NCBI GenBank assembly: GCA_014905825.1
Contig: JACGCN010000030.1
Coordinates: 496,001-560,000 of the forward strand
From: Lyophyllum atratum
Taxonomy: Eukaryota > Basidiomycota > Agaricomycetes > Agaricales > Lyophyllaceae
Reading direction: 5' to 3'
DNA length: 64,000 nt
Shown here: in pieces, positions 34,690-46,422 of the stretch
Layout: each line of letters begins with the position of its first letter
How positions within the stretch are numbered: position 1 is the first letter of the stretch
The notes under the pieces: model-generated
Database searches by the model: none
Told to the model about the DNA's origin: nothing
Seen by the model: the letters and a program-made list of their open reading frames with translations, nothing else
Program-made: the position numbers and the translations under genes

Positions 34690-36409
34690 GGGCCTCCGCA
34701 CCCCAGAATGCGGAGGGTTTGACTTAGAGTAACTATCAATGATTCGCGTAGCGTAGGATCCAGCATCCGCATCCCAGAATGCGGAGGGTCCCGCAAAGCG
34801 CCGCAATCGATGGAAGAGACTGGAAATGGTGTTTTAATTGACTTAGAATAACCATTGATGATTAGGGTAGCGTAGGATCCAGAGGAGACGACGGCATCCG
34901 CACCCCGGAATGCGGAGGGCGCATGCGGATCCCAACGACCAGCCCCGCATTTGCTGCATCCAAACCCCAGAAGGCGGAGGGTCCCGCAACGCGCCGCAAG
35001 CGATGGGATTGACCTACACTACCTATTAATGATTAGGGTAGCGTAGGATCCAGAAGAGACGACGGCATCCGCACCGCGGGATGCGGAGGGTGCGTGCGGA
35101 TCCCAACGAGCAGCCCCCGCATTGGATGCCGCATCCACATCCCAGAATGCGGAGGGTCCCGCAACGCGCCGCAAACGATGGGATTGATCTACAGTAACCA
35201 TTAATGATTAGGGTAGCGTAGGATCCAGAAGCGACAAGGTTGACGGGCCTCCGCACCCCAGAATGCGGAGGGTTTGACTTAGAGTAACTATCAATGATTC
35301 GCGTAGCGTAGGATCCAGCATCCGCATCCCAGAATGCAGAGGGTCCCGCAACGCGCCGCAAGCGATGGGATTAACCTATTAATGATCAGGGTAGCGTAGG
35401 ATCCAGAAGAAACGACGGCATCCGCACCGCGGGATGCGGAGGGTGCATGCGGATCCCAACGACCAGCCCCGCATTGGATGCTGCATCTACATCCCAGGAT
35501 GCAGAGGGTCCCGCAACGCGCCGCAAGCGATGGGATTAACCTATTAATGATCAGGGTAGCGTAGGATCCAAAAGAGACGACGGCAGCCGCACCCCGGAAT
35601 GCGGAGGGTGCATGCGGATCCCAACGACCAGCCCCGCATTGGATGCTGCATCTACATCCCAGAAGGCGGAGGGTCCCGCGAGGCGCCGCAAACGATGGGA
35701 TTGACCTACAGTAACCATTAATGATTAGGGTAGCGTAGGATCCAGAAGCGACAACGGCATCCGCACCCCGGAATGCGGAGGGTGCGTGCGGATCCCAACG
35801 AGCAGCCCCCGCATTGGATGCCGCATCCACATCCCAGAATGCGGAGGGTCCCGCAAACCGCCGCAAGCAGTTGAAGACTCAAAAGGGAGCTTCAATTGAC
35901 GTAGAGTACACATTCTAGACTAGGGTAGCGTAGGATCCAGAAGAGACAACTGCATCCGCACCCCAGAATGCGGAAGGCGCATGCGGACCGCAACGTCCAC
36001 CCGCGCAATACCCCCCCAATGGGTGCTGCCGCTGCCACACACGCACAGCGATGTGTCCCGCAAAGTCCAGGGCATTCTACCCCAATGCCAGCCCGTCTGG
36101 TGAGCCAAGGGGGGGGGGAGGCGGACCCTAGAAGCTGCCGCCGCTTCCAACAGTGACCCCATGCGGACCCTGTGGCCGCCCCCGCGGAACCTGGTCAGCC
36201 CCCCCCCCGCCGACCGTTCCCACACGGTTCTCGCGCCCACCAAAGCATCCTTTCGTACGGTCCCATCCGCTACAGTGTAGTGCTTCCGCCGGATTGGTCC
36301 CAACCACTACAGTGTAGTGCTTCCTTTGGTGTTCCAAAGGATCCTTTGGCACGGTCTCATCCGATACACTGTAGCCGTCCTTTGGAAGGTAGGATACGGT
36401 ACACTGTAA
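34690..36409 (-). repeat. right inverted repeat of the giant KDZ element
   Basis: Reverse complement of 20632-22290 with a slightly different number of 175-bp units; the outer 500 bp (35890-36400) are nearly identical to the left end. Terminal sequence on the minus strand TTACAGTGTACCGT. Confidence 0.85.
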
Positions 36410-36571
36410 CGCTCCTACCTGCTGTTGCGCCGTGTTTTCTGGGAAAACACGGCCCTGAGCCCCTTCTCCCCCCATAAGGCTCGTTCCCGAGCCTGATGCT
36501 GCACTGGGGCCACCGTGTGGGCCCCAGGCATTCGGGTTCTGCTCTTGTTGGTTGTTTCCGTCTTGTTCCAT
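36410..36571 (-). pseudogene. third ORF of the gypsy element, 5' part
   Basis: Starts MEQDGNNQQEQNPNAWG at 36571, 146 bp after the end of pol, on the same strand; Gln/Gly-rich. The frame runs into the giant KDZ element at 36409. Composition matches the Gln/Pro-rich sequence that continues at 20622. Confidence 0.6.
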
Positions 36572-36716
36572 TGGATCGAGGTGGATTGGGTGGGTGTGCT
36601 ACGTGTCGACTGTGGGTGTCGAGCGAAAGAGGACTTAGCCGAATTATGGTTTGCGGGCGCCATCACTGATCTCAACAATCGATGTGTCACGTGACACGCA
36701 CATGACCGCGACGCGT

Positions 36717-39700
36717 TCATTTGTGTTTCGCGAGTCCCCGCGGCGTCTTGACACCTTGCAGTTCAAGGTACCGGCCTAAAGCCTCAAGGTTCTTGCACCC
36801 GTCATGAGGTTCCCAGGTGGTGTCTCCCAGACTCCACCTGACTTCGTATTCCAATTTCTTATCTTCGGTCCATCGGTGACCTAAGATTTCATCCACGAAC
36901 CATTCTTCGTCGTTGGGCGCACCAAAGTCATAGGGCTCCGGTTGAGCCCTATTGGGAAATAAGGCATCATTACTAGCATTATAAGGCCGTAGTAATGATA
37001 CATGGAACATAGGATGTATCCGACGCGCCTGTAAGGCTGTTGGCAATTCCAATGTATATGTAGATTTTGCCGGAATAGCATTCAACACTTTATACGGCCC
37101 AACGTATTTGGGACATAACTTCCTTGCGCGTCCTTTTGGCAAATTGAGGTTCTTGGTTGATAGGTAAACCAAGTCCCCTTTCTTAATTTGCGGTCTGCAG
37201 CTCGCTTCGTATTATACGCTGTCTGAAAGACGCGAGCTTCAATAATATTATCATGTGCCTCTGCTAAATTCCTCAGAGCTTGTTCGGCATAAGCTTTGAT
37301 TCCTTTAGGTAGCACTTCATCGGAGTGAATCTCCTTTATCATTGACGGCATATATCCACCGTTAAGTTCAAACGGTGCAAACTTCGTCGTGGCCGATATG
37401 CTAGCATTGATCGCAAATTCGCTCATCGGAACACGGTCAACCCGGTCTTTCTGATCGTGTCGTACCACGGCTCGAAAGATCTGGGCCACATTCCTATTAG
37501 CGCGTTCGGTCTGACCATCCGTCTGAGGATGGAAGGACGTAGACATGAGTAGCTTTGTACCCATCATCTTGTGGACTTCGCGCCACCATCGAGAGGTGAA
37601 CTTCGAATCACGATCACTAACGATTGAGCTCGGTAGACCATGCAATCTTACTATTTCACGAAGGTAAATCCATGAAAGTTCAGCCGCGGTGTTCTTCGTG
37701 GTTACAGGTAACAGATGCACCATGCTGGTCATCCGACAAATTATAACCCATAGATAATTAAAGCCTTTAGACTCCGGAAATGGTCTCACGAAGTCCATTC
37801 CTATCGAGTCCCAAGGTTTTGTTGGTACGGGCAGCGAATGGAGCTGTCCCGCGGGTTTCTGATTCGACGTCTTCGTGAGTTGACAGGATGGGCATGTTCG
37901 GCAGAACTCTCGCACGTCTCTCGACATGCTTGGCCACCAATACCATCGACAAATGTACTCGGATGTACGTTGGTCTCCGAAATGACCAAGCATCTGATGC
38001 GCTTGTTCAATGATGGACGTAGTTAGTTCTGGTATACGTGGTACACACAAAACGGATTCGCCCGCGAGATTCTTAGTCCATATAAGGTGGTTCTTCATAT
38101 TGAAGTGCTTATATCGTTCAGGCTTTTCTTTAATATAGCTGAAGAGTTTATCTTCATCATACCCCTTCGCAATACGATTACGAAAGGATGTGTCGACTAA
38201 ATCTGGTGGAGAAGCCGTGGTAGCCTTGCCCATAAGTGCTTCTCCTAGAGTCATATTCTCGCTTGCGTCCACGTTGGCTGAACCAGCGCGTATCGACGGT
38301 TCATGATGTCGTTGGGACTCTTCAGGAGCAGCTTCATTCATTATCTGCGCTTCTAAGTCGCGATCTTCTTGCTGCTCTTGGAAGCGTTTACTACGCCGAA
38401 GTCGGGCTTCGTGCATAGAACACATTTCAACTACTTTGTCCACGACTTCTTGATATCGTGGAGGTGGTAGATCTTCTCCAGTAGGGTCGATTCGGGCATC
38501 GACATTCACATAGTCATGTATATCATGTACATCATTAGCTGTATCGCTTTCGAAATAGCGAGACAAGCAATCGGCCACTTTATTCAAGTCGCCTTTGACG
38601 TATGTAATGTCGAAGTTGAATCTAGCCATGTAGTCAATCCATCTCCGTTGTCGTGGAGTAAGATTTCCTTGAGTTCGGAAGAACTCCAGAGCTTTATGGT
38701 CGGTAATGATGTGGATCTTATATCCCACCAGTTTGTCCTCCCATTTCATTAGAGATTCCAGTATCGCCAGAGTTTCGCGTTCGTGTACCGCCTAATTCTG
38801 CTGAGCGCTGGTGAATTTCTTGGACATAAATCCAGCGGGTCGGCATTCAAGCCATGTCGGCCCTTGTCCGTACATGGCGCCGACACCTGATTTGGATGCA
38901 TCGCATATCACCCAAATCGGTATGTCGTTCTTCGGCTTGATGGGTTGAATGATCGGTGTTTTACAGCAGATGCGCTTGATCATTTCAAAACATCGCTGAT
39001 GAATAGGTCTTCAATAGAATGAAGACCCGTTCTGCGTGATGGACATAAGGGGTCCGGTGTAGGCGGAAATATCTGGCAGAAAACTGCTCAGTCTTGCAGC
39101 TCAGATAATTCACGAGTCCTACAAACCTCTGAATATCGTTGTAATTCCGAGGTGTTCTCCAGTCCCGGATACGTGCTAGCTTGTCGGCATCGGGATGGAT
39201 ACCTTGGTCGTCGATAATATGACCAAGGCAATCAACTCGGTCTGAATATAATTCGCATTTCTTCCACTTTAGATACAACGAGTATTCTCTGAGTCGTTCG
39301 AAAATAACTCGGAGATGTTGCTCGTGTTCCTCAATAGTTAAAAAGATGAATATGTCGTCAAGGTAGACGTGCATAAATTTTCCAATAACGTCTCGAAAGA
39401 TGGATGTCATCAATCTTTGAAACGTCGCAGGAGCATTGCAGTCTCCTATTTGCATGATATTGCTGATGTATGTCCCGACGATCGTTGCGAACGCCGTTTT
39501 CCATACATCTTTGAGCAGTATGCGAACTTGTTCATAGGCATCCGTCAAATCGATTTCTGAGCGGATTTTTCCTCGGGCGACATCTTCACAGATGACCTCT
39601 TGATCGGGTAGAGGTGTAACATCCTTTATAGTATTGTCGTTACGTTGCCGCGCATCGAGCGGCGTACGTAGAGATCCATCTTTCTTCGAAATACATAGCA

Positions 39701-41229
39701 GCGGGGCTGCTTGTTTCACTGGCCGATGTTCCCACCCAGCATCCACATATCTATTAATCTTCGCATGAAATTCATCACGAAGAGACATGGGACATCTTGG
39801 AGCATGGTATTGATATTGTTTTGATTCATCAATGAGGTTAATCTCGTGATTAACCTCTCGCCATGGTGGTAAGGTCGGCTTCGTACCGCTGACCATGTCT
39901 TCAAATTCATCGTGCCATTGTTGTCTAAGCCTAGGATAGTCTTCTTCGGATAGACGACTATCGTCAGCTTTGCCTTTGCCTTTCCGTAAGGTATGAGCAG
40001 CTCGAATAGATGCTTCAGCCCGTTTCGTTGAATCTATATCGAACCGAGCACGCAGTTTATGAAGACTAAAGTCCCCTTCATCGCGTACTGGTAATCGATA
40101 CTTCGGTCGCACATAAGGCTGCTTTGGTTTGGCTTCATTGAAGTCCATAACCTCAGAGATTTCATCGGGTTCGGGATTCCGATAAACTTCTCCAGGCAGC
40201 TGCTTATGCTGTCCTTCGTAGGCCCTCATGGAGGCGACTATTTCGTTCCATTCCGCGGGCATGCGGTGATCATACATCCACTCGTAATGTGGATTTGGTG
40301 TTGGTCTGTCTTCTCAGTATTCTGTTGTGACTTTTTGTCCTGGTTTTCTAAGTCTTTATCGATCATCTCTTTGAGGCGATCGTGTAGCACGCTTGAAGAC
40401 GGTTCGGGTACCGTATCCAAGGTCACTTTGCTTGATGAAGCCACTGGTTGTGCTTCATCTGACTTCCTTTTGATTTTCGGTTTTCGTTGTTGATGTTCTT
40501 GTTTTTGTTGGTTGAGCCCCTTCGAGCGGCGCTCTTCCTTTTTCGCTGATTTCTTATTCGTTTCTTTAGGGGGTAATGCCGGATTCCCCCCTTTCAGAGT
40601 TTCCTGAAACTCTTCTTCCGATAACAAAAGGGCCCCATGGTCCTTTGGTAGACTGTTAATGGCTAGCCCCTCGGTGCTTGGCTCGTCATCATCGACTACG
40701 GTGGCTTTTCGTATAGAGCCTCCGTATCCTTCTTCCGGGCCATGGAGTCACTCGCGCTTCTCAATGGATCGATACCGACGAGCTCGGCCGTCCGTATCTT
40801 CTAATGCCACGCGCACAGCTGGCGTCGCGACTCCATTGACTACCACCTGGTGGTTCTTGAAGTCCAGGATGACATTATTGGCATGCATAAATGGTGTGCC
40901 AATAATTACATCATATCGGTCAAAGTTTGCCAGGTCCATGTACACTGGCCCTTTGAACCCTGCCGTTTCAATCTGCACTTCGGTACCATAAATGAGCTAC
41001 CCGTTGTTCCTAGTTGCAGGATCATCGGGTTCTCCAATGGGTAAACTTTTATCTTCGACACCTGCGCGAATGCAGGTGTCATACCAGTAGTAGAACTACC
41101 GGTATCCCATAACGTCCATGCCTCTTGTCCACCTACGTTGGTGTAGGTAGCCAGGCATTCTTTGGTTTCCGCAGGGTAGATAGGTCGTTGTATCTTATTC
41201 TTCCCTGCGTGTAATTGGACCTTTCGCAT
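36717..41229 (-). pseudogene. gypsy pol: protease, RT, RNase H, integrase, chromodomain
   Basis: Retroviral-type protease with WDTGSSTTGM (about 41095) and VIIGTPFMHANNVILDF (about 40880). RT from about 39950 with ITDAYEQ-like IDLTDAYEQVRI, and HVYLDDIFIF (about 39370; catalytic YLDD kept). RNase H with CDASKSGVGAMYGQG (38900) and TDHKALEFF (38690). Integrase zinc finger HQMLGHFGDQRTSEY...CRTCPSCQ (about 37990-37870); core Asp in WDSIGMDFVRP (37800), Asp in SDRDSKF (37605) and Glu in TERANRN (37500). C-terminal chromodomain YEVRWSLGDTTWEPHDGC (36840), which marks a chromovirus. Breaks: frame changes near 40990, 40240, 38990 and 37170 and a TAG at 38792-38794. The catalytic residues survive, so decay looks recent. 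Confidence 0.88.
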
Positions 41230-41280
41230 TCGAATGACCTTGTCTTTGTCATTCGTCTTCTTGTCTTTCGGCGGCGGTGC

Positions 41281-41723
41281 CTACGAAATTCCAAAGACTC
41301 GATCCGAGAATTCCGGTTGTGACGCATTGCCCTCGGTTGGCGATCCTTCCCAGATTCCGTGCATATGCTCAGAATCTGACTCATCGTAATCGAATACTTC
41401 GACTTCAATCATATCGTCATCATGTTCGCCCAGTTCGGACTCAGGACGATCGACTTCATCGTCTTCGGCATCTGCATCGTGCGCAGATTCCGAGTCGTCG
41501 TCATCCGATTCGCCTTCGGTTCCGTCTACAGCTTGCATGGCGCGCATGTGTGCTCGCTGCTGCTTCTTCGGATCTGGACACTCCTTCGCGAAGTGACCGG
41601 TTCGTCCGCAGTTGAAACATTTAGATCCACCTGCGGTTTTCTGATGGCTTGGTTTATCCATCTTAGCCATCGGCTGATAGATTGGCTTACTATCGTTGGA
41701 CTTGTAAGGTGGTTTCGTGTCCA
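41281..41723 (-). pseudogene. gypsy gag, nucleocapsid part
   Basis: Zinc knuckle CFNCGRTGHFAKEC (about 41570-41612) followed by an acidic tail ending at 41281. The frame joins to the capsid part at 48639 once the small KDZ element and one 7-bp duplication are removed. Confidence 0.8.
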
Positions 41724-41730
41724 CCTTATT

Positions 41731-42600
41731 CACTTCAGGCAGCCACCTACCTCTACCTCATTAGGTTCAATTGTCCCACCAAAAAAATAGGCCTCACTAG
41801 GGCAGATTATGTGGTACCCTCCCATCATCCAGGGGGCCTCCCTCATACTACCTGGGGGCTCCCAAATGTATGGGGGCTTCCCCTTTTTTTACCATATGGG
41901 AGCTCCCCCTAGGTGTTAGAACAACTCATTTTTAGGGGCTCTCCCACCTTGTCACACCATACATGTCACGCCTTGGGGGGGCTCCCCAGTGCTCAGGGGA
42001 CCACCCGTCCTGACAGTTTCAGCACTTCTATAATTTGGTTCTATACATTCCGATTTCTCAAGTACACCATCGTACCACTTGGTCTCAACTATAGAGAGAT
42101 ATCTGCTCATTACAATAGTGACCTGCTGGACTAGCAAACTTGATGTTCACTTGTTGATAGATGATATTACTAGTGCAAAAAATAGAAATTACTGGTACTA
42201 TTCGACCCATATACATCTGCCAGTCCTTCCTGCAATATCTTTTAGAGCTCCCTCCTGATGGACAAGAACCTTCCCGCCGCGCAGATGAGACCCCCCTTTA
42301 CGTGTATGGAGGCTCCCCATGCACACATGGGACCTCCCACCAGACATATGGGGGCTCCCCATCCATATAGGGGTGCTCCCTGCAAGCATAAGGGACTTCC
42401 CCATCGCACGGAAGGGATCTCCCCTTTGCATGCAGGGGACCTGCCCTGCCACATATGGGGGCACCCCCTACACATAGAGGTGGCTCCCGTGTGTGTACGG
42501 GACTTCCCTCTCAGCTGGGTGGGACCTCCCCTAACACATATGGATGCTCCCTGTTGTGTGGGACCTCCCCTCTCATTCACGGGACCTCCCCTTCTTAATC
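41731..42600. repeat. left inverted repeat and subterminal array of the small KDZ element
   Basis: After the terminal repeat, short words of the form GGG(G)(A/C)NCTCCC recur about every 25-35 bp (for example gggagctccc near 41910 and some fifteen variants between 42290 and 42600), with little sequence conserved between them. Confidence 0.8.
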
Positions 42601-42624
42601 ACATAGGTAACAAATTTATACAAG

Positions 42625-45600
42625 TCAAGCACCTAAGTATACATCATTCTCTTCAGTAGACATAGACCTAAACGCATCTGCCAGATCTACGGCATCTAGA
42701 GCATCCACAAGCAAGAGGTCAGTCTCATCTGCCTCTATGATATCCAGGCCATCCTCATCGTCTATGGCATCTGGCCGCTCAAGTTCCCCTACCTCCCCCC
42801 CCTCATTCACTGACGCCATGTGTCGTGCTACACGAGCTGCGGCAATTTCCTCAGGTGAGGGTCCCCATTCGGCCAATGTTGAAAGGTCTCCAAAGTCAAG
42901 AGACTGTGTCTGCCTTTGCCAGACTGCACATAGGCGACATAGTGCTACACGTCGCAGCTGGAGTTCGTAATCAACGGCTTCGGCATCTAAGCAGATATTT
43001 TATTTTAGTATTACAGTATTCAGATTGACAAGGTACTTACCACTTGACGTGCAAGGGATGTTAACAATCGCCCATTCTTCTGAAAACCATGCGCGCAAGC
43101 TGCGACATTCATGTCGGAGGCGAGCCTCTTCCTCCAGACAACGGTCGCGCTCCAATATCTTGATACCGCTGCGCACACCGTCATTAGATAGCCAAAGGGG
43201 TGGCTCGACTTCGGGGTCTTCATCATCATCGAGACCAACATCTTGCCAGATGCTGTCATCGACGTCGAGGGCAAACAAACCTTTAGTGGCGATCTTGGCG
43301 GGACAGCGGGCTCCGCGAGGCGCCTTCTTGTCCTCGATCTGCGCCATGGTATCACAAAGTCGGTTGTAGTCCTGCGCAAGGCGCTGAATGGTCGGCTCCC
43401 GTCTATTGACAGACGAAGCTGTGTGCGCCTTGATTTTTTGGTCTAATTGGCATAATTAGTAATGTTGCCATTAAATAGCGCATACATACCATTTACTTGC
43501 TTTCGAAAAGATCGCTCCAACCGATCCAGCTCGAATTTGCGAAACCGGAGCCTATCACGAAGTCGCACCTTCAAAGCCCGTGCATTCATCCGTGCAGAAA
43601 TGAACGGACTGTTCACCAAGGTCCGCAGTTCTTGGCGTGCTCTGACACCAAGAGCAGCCTCCTTAGTATGGATTCTGGTGCTTGTATCCGAGAGTAGCTC
43701 TCGAGCGCGGCCCAAACCCATCTCTGCATCAGCAAATGCATCGGGGGCGGAGTCGGCATCGAGTATAATGAGTTCAAACTCTCGTACTCGGTCCTTAAGT
43801 GCTTTTCGTAGTCGTATCACTTCTTCAACTGCTTGCTGGCCTTTTGATTTCGATTGACCTGGGACGAGTAATGAGAAATGGGAGTTTTTGGTGGGAGGAG
43901 GATGTAGCACTTACGAGGCAAAGGTTTAGTTTGTGCACGAACTTGAGCTGCCCACTGAGCTCTGAGGAACTCGTCCGGATGGCCGCATTCAAGCAAAGTT
44001 GCCTCTGCGACCTCCCGTTTCCTGATCGCATGATGACTACGGCACAGCCATATGCCGAACCTTTCAAGGCTCTCCGTTTGCATGTGGTTCACCTGCCGGT
44101 CAAGGGTATATAATCGTTGGTGATACTACGGGCCAAGGCGTTAGTAATGGTCCACATTGAAATGAATGCAAGTCTTACCCCACAGACACGCAAGTACGCT
44201 ATCAGTTTACTGATCGAGTGCCACACGCGCTCGCAACCTTCACCATCCGTGAGGCCAAAGCCTTCGCGTTTCCGCGGGTGATAGATAATCTGACACGGCC
44301 ACTGGTGTCCGAACGCGTGAAAGACGAGATCCCGAAGATTATGCGGTTGAGATAGCGGTCGAGGAAGCCCCACTTTACGCAGCTCCGCTCGAGTTGGCAG
44401 CCAATGTCGTACAAGAGTCCGATAGTGAACCAAGTGGGAAGATGTTGGAAAAGTGTCTCGAGCAGGACGATGACGTAGTGCTGCTTCTCCCCGGCAGAGC
44501 GCATGTTGACAAGGAACAGTACGATATCGTGGCGACACACTAAGGCCATCAACGCGGTGTCATCAAAAAATTGCGTGCTGGCTTTCTCGCGCCGACTATC
44601 TGCGGCCGTGAAGCTGGATTCACAATCATCGAGCACGGACCTAGGAACACGGAGTGAGCCTTCGTAGCCGTCTCCCTCATCCTGGAGTTCATTCCGGCTT
44701 CGCTTTGTCTTCTTGGCCTTGGATGGACGTAGGCTTTCAACATATTCCTCCATCTCAACAGCCTTCTGTTCGGGCACAAAGACGGTACGCGGGTGTGTAT
44801 GGGGTGGGTCGCGTGCTTGATGATTCCGTTTCTGAGTGAAGCATGCGTCTACGCACACAATTGCATGAGGCCTTGGATGCATTGATTAACGATACTTAGT
44901 AGTACAGTGAAGTGATGAAAACATACTGCGACTGATTATGGATAGAAGAAAAATTTCCCCCAAAGCATAGTGGACAGCGAGACCGTAAATAATCACTGGG
45001 ACGTGTCCGGAGTAGAGGATTGGGAAGGATTCGAGGGACAGATATCCTCCCCCGTTCCCGATCGCGGTCGCTTAGATCCATGAGCAGGGGTAGCCTGCCC
45101 CTCTGCTGAGTGATGTTCGGTTTGTGGAGTAGTCACATCTTCCTCGCCGGGAGGGTGTTGCGAACGGCGGGACCTGTTAGGAGTTGCAGGGCACCTAGAT
45201 GGCCCCGGTGTTGGTGAGTTTGGCACTCGAAAGGAAAAGGCCATGCTGATCATGCGGAGGGAGGTTTCGATACCGTCCTCAATCCCGAACTGTGCACGCC
45301 GGATGATACCCAGGAGGTTGTCGACGTAGCGCGCGGACTCGTCCTGCAAGACATTGTACCAGTGGAGGGCATTTCCAAACCTCTTTCGGAGCGAATCCTG
45401 GTGAAGATGTTCAGAACAAACTGAAGCATGATCGACGGGCTAATATACCTCACTCGTGAGCTTGTAACCCCTCTTGGATAGAAAGGTCTCGACTGTTTTG
45501 CACCAAGCCGTGTTATTAGGTGCTACGTTAACAAATAGGGAAGCTACGAAATCCAAGACTTTCATATCCACCGCCAATGGCACCGAAGGGAAGAATCCAC

Positions 45601-46389
45601 GAGCTACCAACTGGACGGGTGCTGGGGCACAGTTACAAACTGTGACGAAGATGCGCTCTAAAGCTAAGTCACGTCAGGAAAGCATCTAGTGGAGCAGCAA
45701 GAATACTCACAATCAAAACGAACGAGCATAACCTCCAAGCGTCGTCCGGGCAAACCACGCAAGCAGGGCTGCGATGCCGGAATGGGCTCCCTCATCGATT
45801 GTGTGGCACACATAAGCCTCATATATGGCCCAATAAGCTGCGGGATGACCTCCTCTATCCACCTCTCCCACTGCTTCTCCCTCTTACGCCGGTTGCGCGA
45901 AACTTGTGGATCAACCGCGTCTGGGCCGGCATCATGCGAGAACACATAGAAGGGGTTATCAGAATCGTGCTCTTGCCAATTCTGCAGCGCCTCGTTAGGC
46001 AGGGAAGTCCTGGGTGCGGCATCTCGATGAGGTCGATCACCTGCAAATCCGATTTGACCAGGGAGACGGGGGAGATGGCGCCGTTGAAGCAGGGACTTCC
46101 CGTGTGGCAGGAGCACCAGAGCGGGTATCTTGGCATTTTTAGCGAGGACTGCAGAGCGATTTGGTCCTGGTAGCGGCGAATATGACGGGGTAGAAGGAGG
46201 GTCTCTAACCAGGTGTTTCTTGGATAGAGTAGGTCGCATTCTTTGACGTGGAAAGGGGAGGGTAGAGGGGATAGGTATCGTGGCCAATAATAGACATGAC
46301 AGAAAGATGAACCTCGGCCCGACGGTGCAAGCGAGTCTGGCCCAGCGGTAGGCAAACGAGATGAGACGAGATGTGATGGTGACATGCAT
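42625..46389 (-). CDS. KDZ transposase with CxC1 cysteine cluster, one frameshift
   Basis: Starts at 46389, or at 46227 (MRPTLSKKHL). N-terminal RRKREKQWERWIEEVIP (about 45880), then across an intron VCNCAPAPVQLVARGFFP (CxC1, about 45640), NNTAWCKTVETFL, RKRFGNALHWYN (45370), DYLRSRCPLCFGG (about 44975). Core: VDACFTQKRNHQARDPP (44850), KASTQFFDDTALMALVCRHD (44560), NMRSAGEKQHY, LLYDIGCQLERSC (44390), FHAFGHQWPCQIIYHPRK (44300), DGEGCERVWHSIS (44240). Introns near 45715, 45455, 44180, 43910, 43490 and 43045; a coiled-coil-rich C-terminal half ends in an acidic tail at 42625. One base is missing at about 44325 between IIFGIS and FHAFGH, breaking the core; a second frame change lies near 45000 in the linker (intron or indel). 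Otherwise complete. Confidence 0.82.
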
Positions 46390-46422
46390 GGATCGGTCGC
46401 ACGGACAACAGACTAATATAAA

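Larger units (their letters stand above)
20632..36409. mobile_element. giant KDZ-class DNA transposon with five genes
   Basis: About 15.8 kb bounded by inverted repeats of roughly 1.7 kb that start TACACTGTACCGT / TACAGTGTACCGT and contain tandem 175-bp units. The interior carries a CxC2-type KDZ transposase (28817-32650) and four other genes, alternating in strand. It splits ORF3 of the gypsy element: the 5' part lies at 36410-36571, the rest from 20631 down. A clear target duplication was not found (flanks GTAGGAGC and GTCGGTAT are only distantly similar), so the insertion may have been followed by small changes. Several of its genes carry a stop or frameshift. Confidence 0.85.

Noticed and set aside
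20632..36409. TET/JBP dioxygenase gene in the KDZ element
   Set aside because: Such genes accompany some KDZ elements, so I looked for an HxD...H iron-binding pattern in each gene; none was convincing.
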